Source: Actibacterium atlanticum (GTDB lineage: Bacteria > Pseudomonadota > Alphaproteobacteria > Rhodobacterales > Rhodobacteraceae). Taken from it: DNA of 64,000 nucleotides. A model generated the notes under the pieces. That model made no database searches. It was not told the DNA's origin and saw only the letters and a program-made list of their open reading frames with translations. Of the stretch, positions 15,394-25,661 are shown one piece after another (within the stretch, counting starts at the first letter, position 1; every line of letters starts with the position of its first letter). Both the position numbers and the translations under genes were made by a program. The DNA is taken from NCBI RefSeq assembly GCF_000671395.1, contig NZ_AQQY01000002.1, forward strand, positions 186,001 to 250,000, in the 5' to 3' direction.

Positions 15394-16470
15394 TTATTGC
15401 GGGATGTCGCCGGTGATGCCTTCGACGTAAAAGTTCATGCCAGCCAGCGTGCCGTCATCGGCCACTTCCCCTTCAGCCAGCCAAGCCGAGCCATCCTGCT
15501 TGTTCAACGGGCCGGTGAACGCGTGATAGCTGCCGTCGGCCAGCGCGTCTTTCATCGCCAGCGCTTCGGCTTTGACCTCGGCAGGAACCGCGTCCGAGAT
15601 CTCACCAATGCCGACCATGCCAGCGCCGATGCCATCCCAAGTGTCTGTGCTTTCCCAGGTGCCGTCCATTACCGCCTTGGTGCGGGCGATGTAATAGGGT
15701 GCCCAGTCGTCGATGATCGAGCTCACGCGCGGCAGCGGGGCAAATTCGCCCATGTCCGATGCCTGACCAAAGGTGATCACGCCACCGGCCTTTTCAGCGG
15801 CCGCTTGCGGCGCGGTCGAGTCGGTGTGCTGCAAGATCACATCAGCACCCTGTTCGATCAGCGCGGTGGCGGCGTCGGCCTCTTTGGCCGGGTCAAACCA
15901 GGTGTAGGCCCAGATCACCGACATCTCGACATCGGGGTTCACCTTCTTGGCGTGGATATAGGCCGAGTTGATGCCGCGGATCACTTCGGGGATCGGGAAG
16001 GACGCGATATAGCCGATTTTGTTCGACTTGGTCATGTGACCAGCAATGGTGCCCTGAACGGCGCGCCCTTCATAGAAGCGGGCCGAATAGGTGCTGACGT
16101 TGTCAGCGCGCTTATAGCCGGTGGCGTGTTCGAACTTAACGTTCGGGAATTTCTCGGCCACGGCGATGGTTGGGTCCATATAGCCAAACGAGGTGGTGAA
16201 GATCAGATCAACGCCCGACAGCGCCATTTGCGTCATCGCGCGTTCGGCGTCGGCCCCTTCGGGCACGTTTTCCTGATAGACGGTTTCAACCGCATCGCCA
16301 AAGGCCTCTTCTACGGCCAGACGGCCCTGATTGTGCTCATAGGTCCAACCGCCATCGCCCACGGGGCCGACATAGATAAAGCCAACCTTGGTCGGGTCAG
16401 CGGCATAGGCGCCCGTCGCGGCAGCCAGACCCAGCGCCGCGGCGGCGCCCAGCAACATTCTGCGTTTCAT
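15394..16470 (-). CDS. BMP-family ABC transporter substrate-binding protein (nucleoside/purine type)
   Basis: The 358-residue protein has a Sec signal peptide ending in TGAYAA, without a lipobox cysteine, so it should be free in the periplasm. The start VGFIYVGPVGDGGWTYEHN is the signature of the BMP/Med family, and FTTSFGYMDPTIAVAEKFP follows. BMP proteins bind purine nucleosides, or bases in purine-degrading bacteria. It is the last gene of a run headed by xanthine dehydrogenase, so a purine base such as xanthine, hypoxanthine or urate is the likely ligand. It lies 56 bases after the permease gene. Confidence 0.9.
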   Translation of the reverse strand: MKRRMLLGAAAALGLAAATGAYAADPTKVGFIYVGPVGDGGWTYEHNQGRLAVEEAFGDAVETVYQENVPEGADAERAMTQMALSGVDLIFTTSFGYMDPTIAVAEKFPNVKFEHATGYKRADNVSTYSARFYEGRAVQGTIAGHMTKSNKIGYIASFPIPEVIRGINSAYIHAKKVNPDVEMSVIWAYTWFDPAKEADAATALIEQGADVILQHTDSTAPQAAAEKAGGVITFGQASDMGEFAPLPRVSSIIDDWAPYYIARTKAVMDGTWESTDTWDGIGAGMVGIGEISDAVPAEVKAEALAMKDALADGSYHAFTGPLNKQDGSAWLAEGEVADDGTLAGMNFYVEGITGDIPQ

Positions 16471-16526
16471 TTACTTCTTCTCCTGTTGGTGCGGGCCTGT
16501 TTCGGCCCTTGGTTGAGAGATACGCC

Positions 16527-17459
16527 TCAGCTTGAGGCATGGAACACACGGCCCAGCGAGGCGGGCGCATTGAGCGCCGCGCGCGAGCGGTCCGACGACA
16601 TGATGACCAGCACAAGTATGGTAATCAGATAGGGCGACATCGACAAATACTCGACAGGGATAGCAACCCCGGCGGCTTGCAGGTTCAGCTGCAGCACGGT
16701 GATGCCGCCAAACAGATAGGCCCCGACCAGCACCCGCAGAGGTTTCCAGCTGGCAAACACCACCAGCGCCAGCGCGATCCAACCCGCGCCTGCGGTCATG
16801 CCTTCGGTCCATTGCGGCACACGCACAAGGCTTAGATACGCGCCGCCCAGCCCTGCACAGGCGCCCCCAAACATGATCGCCAGAATGCGGATGCGCACGA
16901 CCTTGTATCCCAGCGCATGGGCGGCATCGTGGTTTTCGCCCACCGCGCGCAGGATCAGACCAACACGGGTGAACTTTAGCACTGCCCAGGTCGCTGCGAT
17001 CAGCGCCAGCGAGGCATAGACGATGATGTCATGGGTGAACAGGATCGGCCCGATTACCGGAATCTCGGTTAGAAAACCAAAGTTGATGTCATGGGTTGCG
17101 GGGGGTTTGATTCCGACATACCCCTGACCCAAAAGCGCCGACAGACCCAGCCCGAACAGGGTTAGCGCCAGTCCGGTGGCCACCTGGTTTGACATCAGGA
17201 CTTGGGTCAAAAAGCCAAAGATCAGCGACAACAGCGCCGCCCCGATCATCGAGGCGATGAAGCCCAACGCCGGGCTGCCGGTTTCCACTGCGATGGCGAA
17301 ACCGCAGATCGCGCCGGTGATCATCATCCCCTCAACACCAAGGTTCAAAACCCCGGCCTTTTCCACCACCAGCTCGCCAATGGCGGCCAGAAGGATCGGG
17401 GTAGCCGCCACCATCAATGAGGCAATCAGTACAAGCGGGTTGATCGCAGACAGGTCCAT
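16527..17459 (-). CDS. ABC transporter permease (YufQ/nucleoside type), subunit 2
   Basis: The ATG at 17459 is chosen because GGAGG lies seven bases before it; an in-frame GTG is directly adjacent upstream. The 310-residue protein has eight to ten hydrophobic helices. The stretch LAAIGELVVEKAGVLNLGVEGMM near the N terminus is the hallmark of BPD_transp_2 permeases in sugar and nucleoside uptake systems. A conserved coupling region is AIMFGGACAGLGGAYLSL. It forms the inner-membrane channel with the next permease. Its start overlaps the stop of that gene (TGATG), so synthesis of the two is linked. Confidence 0.92.
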   Translation of the reverse strand: MDLSAINPLVLIASLMVAATPILLAAIGELVVEKAGVLNLGVEGMMITGAICGFAIAVETGSPALGFIASMIGAALLSLIFGFLTQVLMSNQVATGLALTLFGLGLSALLGQGYVGIKPPATHDINFGFLTEIPVIGPILFTHDIIVYASLALIAATWAVLKFTRVGLILRAVGENHDAAHALGYKVVRIRILAIMFGGACAGLGGAYLSLVRVPQWTEGMTAGAGWIALALVVFASWKPLRVLVGAYLFGGITVLQLNLQAAGVAIPVEYLSMSPYLITILVLVIMSSDRSRAALNAPASLGRVFHASS

Positions 17460-18544
17460 CACGCGGCCTCCACTTTGCCAAATCGGATACGGAAATTGGT
17501 CAGCACATCGACCCCCAGCAAGAAGAACAACAGCATTCCCTGAAACGCCTGAATGGCCGAGGCAGGCAGGCCCAGCATGAACTGCGCCAAGTCTCCGCCT
17601 ATATAGGTCAGCCCCATCAGCAATCCGGCCAGCAAGATGCCGATTGGGTTCAAACGGCCCAGAAAGGCCACGATGATCGCCGTGAAACCATATCCCTGGT
17701 TGAAATCAATGCTGATCTGCCCAGCAGGGCCTGAAACCTCAAAGAGGCCCGCCAGACCCGCCAAAGCGCCCGAGGTGCCCATGCAAATCAGGATCAATGC
17801 GGTCGGGTTCACCCCGGCAAACCGTGCCGCGCGCGGGCTTTCCCCCGTCAGCCTGATCTGGAAGCCAAGGATGTGGCGGTTCAGCAGGATATAAGTCGCG
17901 ATCACCGCGATAAACGCGGCGACGATGCCCCAGTGCATGCCCGAATTGGCGATCAATTCCGGGTTCGAAGCCGCCTCGTATTGTTTCAGATTACGCGAGC
18001 CGGGAAAGCCGCCGCCCTCTGGGTTACGCAACGCGCCCAACGCCATCGAGGCCAAGAGCTGCTCGGCCACATAGACCAAGAGCAGCGACACAAGAATTTC
18101 GTTTGTTCGGAAATGGGTCTTTAGCAATGCCGGGATCATCGCCCACAGCAAGCCGCCCAAGGCCCCCGCAATCACCATCAGCGGAAAGATAAACCACGCG
18201 TCCATCGGGTAAAACGCCAGCCCCACCGCCGCGCCGCAGATCGCACCGATGATATACTGGCCCTCGGCCCCGATGTTCCAGATCCCCGCGCGAAAGCCCA
18301 AAGACAGGCCGATTGCAATCAGGATCAATGGCCCCGATTTCACTAACAACTGCGGACGGGAATAGCTGGCGAATTGTTCGTTGAACAGCGGGTCCCAGAA
18401 GATGGTTTTGATCGCCAGGAAAGGGTCCTTGCCCAGCATGGCAAACAATATGCCACCGGCGATCATCGTCAGAACCACCGCCAAAACCGGCGTGGCATAG
18501 GACCACGTTTTTGACGGGGTCGGGCGTTTCTCAAGCCTCAACAT
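17459..18544 (-). CDS. ABC transporter permease (YufP/nucleoside type), subunit 1
   Basis: This 361-residue inner-membrane protein is the longer partner of the permease pair. It has a cytoplasmic N-terminal tail, a first helix VLAVVLTMIAGGILFAML, and the family segment RAGIWNIGAEGQYIIGAICG. Another conserved block is FAGVNPTALILICMGTSGAL. In the YufNOPQ-type importers two unlike permeases of this kind pair with one double ATPase. Its first 14 bases overlap the end of the ATPase gene in a different frame, typical of tight operon packing. Confidence 0.92.
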   Translation of the reverse strand: MLRLEKRPTPSKTWSYATPVLAVVLTMIAGGILFAMLGKDPFLAIKTIFWDPLFNEQFASYSRPQLLVKSGPLILIAIGLSLGFRAGIWNIGAEGQYIIGAICGAAVGLAFYPMDAWFIFPLMVIAGALGGLLWAMIPALLKTHFRTNEILVSLLLVYVAEQLLASMALGALRNPEGGGFPGSRNLKQYEAASNPELIANSGMHWGIVAAFIAVIATYILLNRHILGFQIRLTGESPRAARFAGVNPTALILICMGTSGALAGLAGLFEVSGPAGQISIDFNQGYGFTAIIVAFLGRLNPIGILLAGLLMGLTYIGGDLAQFMLGLPASAIQAFQGMLLFFLLGVDVLTNFRIRFGKVEAA

Positions 18545-20051
18545 GGGCCACCTCCATGTCGTGGGCGCCGCCCATCATCAATCCGATCTCTTCGATGCTC
18601 AGCCCCTGCGCGGGGCGGGGGCGGCTTAAACGCCCCTCGTTCAATGCGGCGAAATTGTCGGAAATTTCCATCAGTTCATCCAGATCCTGGCTGATCACGA
18701 TCACCGCCGTGCCGTTTTGTGCCAGGTCGATGATCGACTGGCGGATCGCCGCCGCGGCCGAGGCATCAACACCCCAGGTCGGCTGGTTCACCACCAACAC
18801 TTCGGGACGTTGCAGCACCTCGCGCCCGATAACGAACTTTTGCAGGTTGCCGCCCGAAAGTGAGCGTGCAGCATTGTGTGGCCCCGGCGTGCGCACGTCG
18901 AACCCTTCGATGATCTTTTCCGCAAAGGCGCGGGCAGCGGGCCATTTTACAAAGCCGTTCTTGTGCAGATCTTCGCGATCTGCCCCCGTCAGAAAAGCGT
19001 TTTCGATCAGGCTCATGTCCGGCGCAGCGGCATGGCCCAGCCGTTCTTCGGGCGCGGCCAGAACCGCGATATGGCGGCGCGGGGTTGGGCCCATCTGGCT
19101 GATGTCATTGCCATGCAGGGTGACGGCACCGCGCGGCGCCAACGCCTCGCCCGACAGGGCGGCCAGCAATTCGTCCTGCCCGTTGCCCGCAACCCCGCCG
19201 ATGCCCAGAATCTCGCCCGCGCGCAGGGTCAAAGACACGTCTTTCAACGAGGTGCCAAACGGGTTGGGCGAGGGGATCGACAGGTTGGAAACCTCCAGCA
19301 CCACCTCGCCAAAATCGGTGCTGGCGCGCGACGGTGGGGTCAACGCGCTGCCCACCATCATCTCGGCCAATTCCGAGGCGGATTTTTCGCGCGGGTTGCA
19401 ACGGCCAACGACCTTGCCAAGCCGCAACACGGTGGCACCGTCGCACAGCGACCGTATTTCCTCAAGCTTATGGGAAATATACAAAATCGCCGTGCCCTCG
19501 GCGCTGAGCTGGCGCAGGGTTTTGAACAGAATTTCAACCTCTTGCGGGGTCAGAACGCTGGTGGGTTCATCCATGATCAACAGGCGCGGGTCTTGCAGCA
19601 GGCAGCGGATGATTTCCACGCGCTGACGCTCGCCCGCCGACAGATCACCGACCACCTTATCGGGGTCTAAAGGCAGGCCATAGGTTTCGGATACCTCACG
19701 AATGCGCGCCGCCAGGTCACCCATCTTGGGCGGGTTTTCCATGCCAAGCGCGATGTTTTCCGCCACGCTCAGCGCATCGAACAAGGAAAAGTGCTGAAAC
19801 ACCATCGCCACGCCAGCGGCGCGGGCGGCACGCGGCTCGGCCGGTTCAAACACCGCGCCGTTCAGCGTCATTTTGCCTTTGTCTGGCTTCACCAACCCGT
19901 AGATCATCTTCACAAGGGTCGACTTGCCCGCACCGTTTTCCCCCAACAATGCATGCACCTCGCCCGGTGCAATTTCGAACGACACGTCGTCATTGGCGAC
20001 GACACCGGGATAGGCCTTGGTCAGCCCCTCTAAAGTCAGCAGAGATGTCAC
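18531..20051 (-). CDS. ABC transporter ATP-binding protein with two nucleotide-binding domains (YufO/RbsA-like)
   Basis: The start is the GTG at 20051, which overlaps the xdhC stop (GTGA); the longer frame upstream lies inside xdhC. The 506-residue protein has a complete first domain (LLGENGAGKSTLVKMIYG, signature LSAGERQRVEI, Walker B LLIMDEPTSVL). The second domain has a degenerate Walker A (GVAGNGQDELLAALSG), with signature LSGGNLQKFVIGRE and VVNQPTWGVDASAAA. Such asymmetry is normal for sugar and nucleoside importers. It powers purine uptake through the two permeases that follow. Confidence 0.94.
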   Translation of the reverse strand: MTSLLTLEGLTKAYPGVVANDDVSFEIAPGEVHALLGENGAGKSTLVKMIYGLVKPDKGKMTLNGAVFEPAEPRAARAAGVAMVFQHFSLFDALSVAENIALGMENPPKMGDLAARIREVSETYGLPLDPDKVVGDLSAGERQRVEIIRCLLQDPRLLIMDEPTSVLTPQEVEILFKTLRQLSAEGTAILYISHKLEEIRSLCDGATVLRLGKVVGRCNPREKSASELAEMMVGSALTPPSRASTDFGEVVLEVSNLSIPSPNPFGTSLKDVSLTLRAGEILGIGGVAGNGQDELLAALSGEALAPRGAVTLHGNDISQMGPTPRRHIAVLAAPEERLGHAAAPDMSLIENAFLTGADREDLHKNGFVKWPAARAFAEKIIEGFDVRTPGPHNAARSLSGGNLQKFVIGREVLQRPEVLVVNQPTWGVDASAAAAIRQSIIDLAQNGTAVIVISQDLDELMEISDNFAALNEGRLSRPRPAQGLSIEEIGLMMGGAHDMEVAHVEA

Positions 20052-20992
20052 GCGGTGGCGTCCTTTGCGGCTGAATGGGCGATGCGGGATGACAGTAGCG
20101 CGCTGGCGACGCCCACGGCAATGGCCTGTGGATGTTTGCCAAGGCTCGGGTCCCCGATCGGGCACTGAATGCGGTTAATCTGGGCTGCGGAGTGGCCCAG
20201 AGCTGTCAGGCGGTTTCGAAAGCGCGCCCATTTGCTTTTTGACCCGATCAGCCCGATGCCTGCCGCAGGGCGCAGCAGCAACTGGTGGCACAGATCAAGG
20301 TCCAGCGCATGGGAATAGGTCAGGATCAGGTGTTGCGCGTCTTGCGGCGCGTGTGCGCACACCAGCGCCGGGTCGGTGGCGACCAGTTGGGTCACATTAG
20401 CAGGGATGGTATTGGGATACCGGTCCGCGCCCGTGTCGACCCATGTGATGGCCAGATCAGGCAGAGGCGCCAGCACATTGACCAATGCGCGCCCCACGTG
20501 GCCCGCGCCGTAAATCCACAACGGGCTTGCGGGCGGGGCGACGGGTTCAATCAGCCAACCGTCCATCAACAGGGTGCCTGTGGGCGCAGCGCCATTGCGG
20601 GCCTGCGCCAAGGCGCGGCGCACGCTTAGGGGCATGTCGCCCCCGCGCAGGTTCAGCGCGCGGGTCTGCTGGGGCAGTGCGTCCAGTTTGGCTTTGTCCC
20701 AGACCTCGCTCACCAAGGTGACCGCACCGCCGCAGCACTGACCCAACGATGGGCCAAGGGCGAAACGTTCAAGCCGGGGTGGTGCGTTGTCGCGCAGCAA
20801 AACATGGGCGGTTTGTGCCGCTTGCAGTTCCAAAGCGCCGCCCCCGATGGTGCCGCTTTGGCCACCTTCCCACACCAGCATCGCGGTCCCCGCCTCGCGC
20901 GGGGAGGAGCCTTTGACATCGGCCATCACAACCCGCACGACCGGGCCATGGACGGTAATCGCTGCCGCAATCTCATCAGGTCGGATCGTCAT
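20048..20992 (-). CDS. xdhC: XdhC: xanthine dehydrogenase maturation factor
   Basis: The ATG at 20992 overlaps the stop of xdhB (ATGA), giving 314 residues. XdhC binds the molybdenum cofactor, helps to add its terminal sulfur and inserts it into the XdhB subunit. Visible family features are the N-terminal DVKGSSPREAGTAML with SGTIGGGALE, the cysteine pair LGQCCGGAV, the Rossmann-like YGAGHVGRAL and the late motif GLIGSKSKWARF. It acts in the cytoplasm. Its position between the catalytic subunits and the importer genes ties all seven genes to one pathway. Confidence 0.95.
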   Translation of the reverse strand: MTIRPDEIAAAITVHGPVVRVVMADVKGSSPREAGTAMLVWEGGQSGTIGGGALELQAAQTAHVLLRDNAPPRLERFALGPSLGQCCGGAVTLVSEVWDKAKLDALPQQTRALNLRGGDMPLSVRRALAQARNGAAPTGTLLMDGWLIEPVAPPASPLWIYGAGHVGRALVNVLAPLPDLAITWVDTGADRYPNTIPANVTQLVATDPALVCAHAPQDAQHLILTYSHALDLDLCHQLLLRPAAGIGLIGSKSKWARFRNRLTALGHSAAQINRIQCPIGDPSLGKHPQAIAVGVASALLSSRIAHSAAKDATA

Positions 20993-23253
20993 GAGCGCAC
21001 CTTTTGAACGGCTTTCAAAATGCATTCAGGCGTCGCCGGCGCGTCCAGATCGGGATAGGTGTCACCGCAGGCCGCCACCGCATCTGACAGGGCCAGCAAA
21101 GCCGATATGCCGTGCATGAAGGGTGGCTCCCCCACCGCTTTAGAGCGATAGATTGTTTCCTCGACGTTGCGGCCTTTGTCCCACAAGGACACGTTGAAAA
21201 TATCAGGCCGGTCCGCGCAGGCCGGGATTTTATAGGTCGACGGCGCGTGTGTGCGCAGCCGCCCTTTGTCGTCCCAAACCAGTTCCTCGGTCGTCAGCCA
21301 GCCGGCGCCTTGCACATAGGCGCCCTCGACCTGCCCGATGTCCAAGGCGGGGTTCAACGACGCGCCAGCATCGTGCAAAACATCGGCGCGCAGGATACGG
21401 TTTTCGCCGGTCAGGGTGTCGATCACCACTTCGGTGATTGACGCGCCATAGGCGAAGTAGAAGAACGGCCGCCCTTCGCCTTTGATCCGGTCCCATTCGA
21501 CTTTGGGTGTCTTATAAAACCCGGTCGAGGACAGCGACACCCGCGCCTGATAGGCCGCGGCCGCGGCCTCGGCAAATGTCATTTCCTCGTCACCGACAAA
21601 CACTTTGCCGCCCGCGAAATGCACCTTGCGCGGCGCGTCGGGCAACAGGTGTTCGGCAATTCGCTCGCGGATCGTGTCACAGGCGGCTTTGACCGCCATA
21701 CCGTTCAGGTCAGAACCCGAGGACGCCGCCGTGGCCGAGGTGTTGGGCACTTTTGCCGTGTCCGTCGCGGTGATTTTGACGGTGCTGACATCGACGCCAA
21801 AACAGCTCGCTGCCACTTGTGCGACCTTTTGGAACAGGCCTTGGCCCATTTCAGTACCGCCGTGATTCAGATGGATTGAACCATCAGAATAAACATGCAC
21901 CAAGGCGCCCGCCTGGTTCAGATGGGTCAAAGTGAACGAGATCCCGAACTTGACCGGCGTCAGGGCGATGCCCTTTTTCAGAACATCGTTTCGGGCGTTC
22001 CATTCGGCCACGGCTTTGCGCCGCTTTTCATACTCGGCCTGTTGCGCCAGCTCGGGCACCAGTTGATCTAGAATGAAATCTTCGACCTCCATGTGATAGG
22101 GCGTTTTCTGGCCATTCTCATAGAAATTCGCCTGCCGTACTTGCAGCGGGTCCATACCCAGATGGTGGGCGATATGATCCATCACGCGTTCGATGCCGAC
22201 CATGCCCTGCGGCCCGCCAAATCCACGGAAGGCCGTGGCCGATTGGGTATGCGTTTTCAAGCGGTGGCTGACAATCCGCGCGTGCGGCAGGTGATAGGCG
22301 TTATCGGCATGCAACATGGCGCGATCGGCCACCGGCAACGACAGGTCCAACGCCCAGCCGCAGCGTGCATATTGTGTGAATTCAATGGCTTGCACCTTGC
22401 CCGTCTCATCGAACCCGACGCGGTAATCCAACCGGAAATCATGCCGCTTGCCGGTGATCATCATGTCGTCATCGCGGTCATAGCGCATCTTGGCGGGGCG
22501 GCCCGTCATCTGCGCAATCACGGCGCAAGATACCGCCAAAGCGTTGCCTTGGCTTTCCTTGCCTCCAAAGCCCCCGCCCATGCGGCGGACCTCGACCCGA
22601 ACGGCGTTCATGTCGGTGTTCAGGGCCTCGGCCACCTTGTGTTGAATCTCTGTCGGGTGCTGGGTTGAGGAATGCACCAGAACGTCGCCACCTTCCATCG
22701 GCGCGGCCATGGCGGCCTGACCTTCCAGATAGAAATGTTCCTGCCCACCCAGCTCCATCGAGCCGTCAATCTCATGCGTCGCCTTGGCCATGGCTGCGTC
22801 GGCATCGCCGATCTGATAAATGCGCGGACCGTCTTCAAACCGCGAGTCCGCCGCCATTGCCTGATCAATCGTCAGAATGGCAGGCAGTTCTTCATAGTCG
22901 ACCTTGGCCAAGCGCGCGGCTTTGCGCGCTTCCAGATGGCTTTCGGCGGCGACCAAAAACAGCGGCTGACCCAGATAGAACACCTCGCCCTCGGCCAACA
23001 GCGGCTCATCATGGATCGACGGGGAGACATCATTCGCGCCGGGCAGATCTTCAGCCACCAGCACGGCAACCACACCGGGGGCGGCGCGCACCACGCTTAG
23101 GTCCATCGCCAAAATCCGCCCACGAGCGATCTCAGACATGCCAAAGGCCAGATGCAGCGCATTGCCGGGCGTGGGAATATCGTCAACATACCGTGCTTGC
23201 CCCGTCACATGCAGGCGAGCGGCGTCATGGGGCAGGGGTTTGGCGACACTCAT
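20989..23253 (-). CDS. xdhB: XdhB: xanthine dehydrogenase molybdopterin-binding subunit
   Basis: The 754-residue large subunit carries the molybdenum cofactor and oxidises hypoxanthine to xanthine and xanthine to urate. Cofactor contacts are visible in [11 protein letters not shown] near 230, [11 protein letters not shown] near 342, and the C-terminal [18 protein letters not shown], which includes the catalytic glutamate region. Length fits two-subunit bacterial Xdh of the Rhodobacter capsulatus type. The start overlaps the stop of xdhA by four bases. It would pair with XdhA as a cytoplasmic heterotetramer. Confidence 0.96.
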   Translation of the reverse strand: MSVAKPLPHDAARLHVTGQARYVDDIPTPGNALHLAFGMSEIARGRILAMDLSVVRAAPGVVAVLVAEDLPGANDVSPSIHDEPLLAEGEVFYLGQPLFLVAAESHLEARKAARLAKVDYEELPAILTIDQAMAADSRFEDGPRIYQIGDADAAMAKATHEIDGSMELGGQEHFYLEGQAAMAAPMEGGDVLVHSSTQHPTEIQHKVAEALNTDMNAVRVEVRRMGGGFGGKESQGNALAVSCAVIAQMTGRPAKMRYDRDDDMMITGKRHDFRLDYRVGFDETGKVQAIEFTQYARCGWALDLSLPVADRAMLHADNAYHLPHARIVSHRLKTHTQSATAFRGFGGPQGMVGIERVMDHIAHHLGMDPLQVRQANFYENGQKTPYHMEVEDFILDQLVPELAQQAEYEKRRKAVAEWNARNDVLKKGIALTPVKFGISFTLTHLNQAGALVHVYSDGSIHLNHGGTEMGQGLFQKVAQVAASCFGVDVSTVKITATDTAKVPNTSATAASSGSDLNGMAVKAACDTIRERIAEHLLPDAPRKVHFAGGKVFVGDEEMTFAEAAAAAYQARVSLSSTGFYKTPKVEWDRIKGEGRPFFYFAYGASITEVVIDTLTGENRILRADVLHDAGASLNPALDIGQVEGAYVQGAGWLTTEELVWDDKGRLRTHAPSTYKIPACADRPDIFNVSLWDKGRNVEETIYRSKAVGEPPFMHGISALLALSDAVAACGDTYPDLDAPATPECILKAVQKVRS

Positions 23254-24617
23254 ACCGAGACCTCCCGCACCGCGATGGCTGCGCCCGACACGTCATGGAA
23301 GTACCGGGTCAGCATGTTCTTTGCGGTTTCCAGCCGATAGTCCGCACTGGCGCGCATATCGGTCATAGGGGTGAAATCCTGCGCCCACATCTGGGCTGCT
23401 GCGTTGATCGTGTCCATCGTCCACGGCTGGCCAAGCAACGCCGCTTCAACCTGTGTCGCCCGTTTAGGGGTGCCCGCCATGCCGCCAAACGCAATGCAAG
23501 CGCTGGCCACGATGTCGTCCTTAACCACGACGTTGAAACAGCCGCACACGGCCGAAATATCCTGATCGAACCGTTTGCTCAGCTTATAGGCCCGCAGTTG
23601 GCTCGGCTTGCGCGGGATGGTGATGCTTTCGACAAACTCACCCGGCGCGCGGTCCTGTTTTCCATAATCAATAAAGAAATCCTCCAGCGGAATGGAACGG
23701 CGTTCATTTCCTTTGCGCAGGGTCAGTTCCGCCCCCAGTGCGATCAACACGGGCGGTCCATCACCAATGGGCGAGCCGTTAGCGATGTTCCCGCCGATCG
23801 TGGCCGCATTACGTATCTGGACCGAGGCATAGCGATGAAAAACGTCCCGCATTCCGGGGTACAGGGGCACCAAGGCCGCCGCCAGATCGGTGATCGTGAC
23901 CCCCGCTCCAATGCGGATCGCGTCCTCGCCCACCTCGATCTGTTGCAAGTCTGAGCAACCGTTCAAAAACGCGACAGGAGCCAGATCGCGCAACTGTTTG
24001 GTCACCCAAAGCCCAACATCCGTCGCCCCGCCAATCAAAGTGGCGTCGGGGTTTTCGGCATACCATGCGGCAAGTTCATCCGCACTTTGCGGCAGAAAAG
24101 GCGAACATGCCACATCCGGGACGCTATCCAGCGGCTCTTCCATCCAGTCTGGCTCGGGCAGCTCTTGCGCCACTTCGCAGGCCCGCACAATCGGGGCATA
24201 GCCAGTGCAGCGGCACAGATTTCCGGCCAACGCTGTGTCGTAATCAGTGTCGCCGGTGCCATGGGCTGTCGCCATCGACATGACAAACCCCGGCGTGCAG
24301 AAACCACATTGCGAACCATGTTCATCAATCATCGCCTGCTGCACAGGGTGCAGTGCGCCATCGGGCCCTTCAAGCCCTTCCACGGTACGCACAGCTTTGC
24401 CCTGCAACTGCGGTAAAAACAGGATGCAGGCGTTCAGCGCCTTCGCGCCATCGACGTCGGTCACCTTGACCGTGCATGCGCCGCAATCGCCCTCGTTGCA
24501 GCCCTCTTTGGTGCCAACCAGCCCACGCTCTTCGCGCAACCAGTTCAGCAAGGTCTGCGTCGGCGAGACATCCCGCAGGGATACCGGCTGACCATTCAGT
24601 AAAAACGAGACATCCAT
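23250..24617 (-). CDS. xdhA: XdhA: xanthine dehydrogenase iron-sulfur and FAD subunit
   Basis: The 455-residue small subunit moves electrons from the molybdenum site to NAD. Eight cysteines for two 2Fe-2S clusters lie in [13 protein letters not shown] (about 40-52) with a later single cysteine (ACILF), and in [13 protein letters not shown] with [11 protein letters not shown]. The FAD domain begins near 190 with [12 protein letters not shown] and contains [14 protein letters not shown]. Domain order matches the R. capsulatus enzyme. It is the first gene of the operon; a probable promoter and palindromic operator lie 125-160 bases upstream. Confidence 0.96.
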   Translation of the reverse strand: MDVSFLLNGQPVSLRDVSPTQTLLNWLREERGLVGTKEGCNEGDCGACTVKVTDVDGAKALNACILFLPQLQGKAVRTVEGLEGPDGALHPVQQAMIDEHGSQCGFCTPGFVMSMATAHGTGDTDYDTALAGNLCRCTGYAPIVRACEVAQELPEPDWMEEPLDSVPDVACSPFLPQSADELAAWYAENPDATLIGGATDVGLWVTKQLRDLAPVAFLNGCSDLQQIEVGEDAIRIGAGVTITDLAAALVPLYPGMRDVFHRYASVQIRNAATIGGNIANGSPIGDGPPVLIALGAELTLRKGNERRSIPLEDFFIDYGKQDRAPGEFVESITIPRKPSQLRAYKLSKRFDQDISAVCGCFNVVVKDDIVASACIAFGGMAGTPKRATQVEAALLGQPWTMDTINAAAQMWAQDFTPMTDMRASADYRLETAKNMLTRYFHDVSGAAIAVREVSV

Positions 24618-24748
24618 ATGTCTGTCATCCGCCGCTGTCTGTTCCCCGGTCCAAAGCGCTCACCCGATGCGGCAGAAAGAGAGCAACTGCGACCAAACCC
24701 CTGCAAACCAAGCCTTCAGGGCGGGCCAATGCAACGGTTTCATGCCTC

Positions 24749-24778
24749 AGCCTACACGGATTTAGACCATATGGTCAA
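24749..24778 (-). promoter_or_regulatory. Candidate xdh operon promoter with a 12-base palindromic operator
   Basis: On the minus strand, TTGACC (24773-24778) and TAGGCT (24749-24754) are 18 bases apart and could be -35 and -10. The perfect palindrome GACCATATGGTC at 24765-24776 overlaps the -35. A repressor, for example a GntR- or MarR-type purine regulator, could block polymerase there. No regulator gene is in the window. Confidence 0.5.
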
Positions 24779-24801
24779 AAAATGGGCAGGATTCAGGCCA
24801 T

Positions 24802-25548
24802 TCAGTTTGTTTTATGGGCCGTCGCGGGCATTTGCGCGGCGCGTTGCAGGTCTTGTGCGCTTAGTCCCGCCATTTGCGCGAAACGAGCGCGCGCCTTCAG
24901 CAAACGCGGGTCATCGGGGCGCAGGCCCAGCGTGGTGATGAACTCGATGCGCGATTGCTGGCGCAGGCTGTCGCGGTCGATTGCCGTGCCAAGCGCCTTG
25001 TCGATGATCTCGCCCCCGGGGCTGACATGAAACCACTTCGAAAAGTCGCGAAAATGGTGCTGCGCATGGAGCTGGGTCACCCGCCGCTCCGCCGCCGTTT
25101 TGCGCGCATTCATATGTGCCGTCATGTGGAACCATTCATAGGCCAGAAACATGCCGACCCCACCCACCAAAACCACCGCCACGGCGACAGGGGCAGCGGG
25201 CAGGCCCAACAGGGATGCAACGCCATAGACCAATGCAAAGTTCACGCCCGCCATCGGCAAGGCGAACCAGATCGGCACAAACAACAGTTTTTCGCAGGTT
25301 GGAAAGTCGTGATGGCCATAATGGGCGCGGTACAGCAGGTTAAAGAACATCTGATTGCGCGGCGGTTTCAGGTGAAACAGGTGCCGGTGAATATTGTATT
25401 CATTCAGCAGTTGCAGACCGATACCGATGGGCACACAGGCCCAGACCAGCGCTCCGCCGTTTAAAATCAGCCAGCTTGTCCCGGCCACAAACAACAGCGC
25501 CATGGCAATGACACTGTCATGCCGGGCCATGATCCTTAAGCGTTTCAT
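24802..25548 (-). CDS. Fatty acid hydroxylase-superfamily (diiron) membrane protein
   Basis: The ATG at 25548 is chosen because GGGAGG (25555-25560) is six bases away; the ATG two codons upstream touches that site. The 248-residue protein has two pairs of hydrophobic helices. Histidine clusters sit between them: HRHLFHL near 54, HYGHHDF near 75, HMTAHM near 140 and HAQHHF near 160. This is the diiron site of the hydroxylase and sterol desaturase superfamily. The substrate (lipid, sterol-like compound or carotenoid) cannot be told. It is divergent from dnaE, about 110 bases away. Confidence 0.85.
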   Translation of the reverse strand: MKRLRIMARHDSVIAMALLFVAGTSWLILNGGALVWACVPIGIGLQLLNEYNIHRHLFHLKPPRNQMFFNLLYRAHYGHHDFPTCEKLLFVPIWFALPMAGVNFALVYGVASLLGLPAAPVAVAVVLVGGVGMFLAYEWFHMTAHMNARKTAAERRVTQLHAQHHFRDFSKWFHVSPGGEIIDKALGTAIDRDSLRQQSRIEFITTLGLRPDDPRLLKARARFAQMAGLSAQDLQRAAQMPATAHKTN

Positions 25549-25661
25549 TGCCATCCTCCCGCCCCGGATGCTGCCCGACCACTGCGCCGCAGGGCAAGAG
25601 TTTCGCCACGGCATCACTTCGTACCTTCCCCCGCCTCCATGGCCGGGGTAGCGTGGCGGCC

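Noticed and set aside
15397-16632. A 411-residue plus-strand frame opposite the BMP binding-protein gene
   Set aside because: The minus strand encodes a clear BMP-family protein with a signal peptide. The plus-strand frame has no recognisable motif.
22665-23954. A 429-residue plus-strand frame over xdhA and xdhB
   Set aside because: Both xanthine dehydrogenase genes are intact on the other strand, and the translation here is an arginine- and proline-rich shadow.
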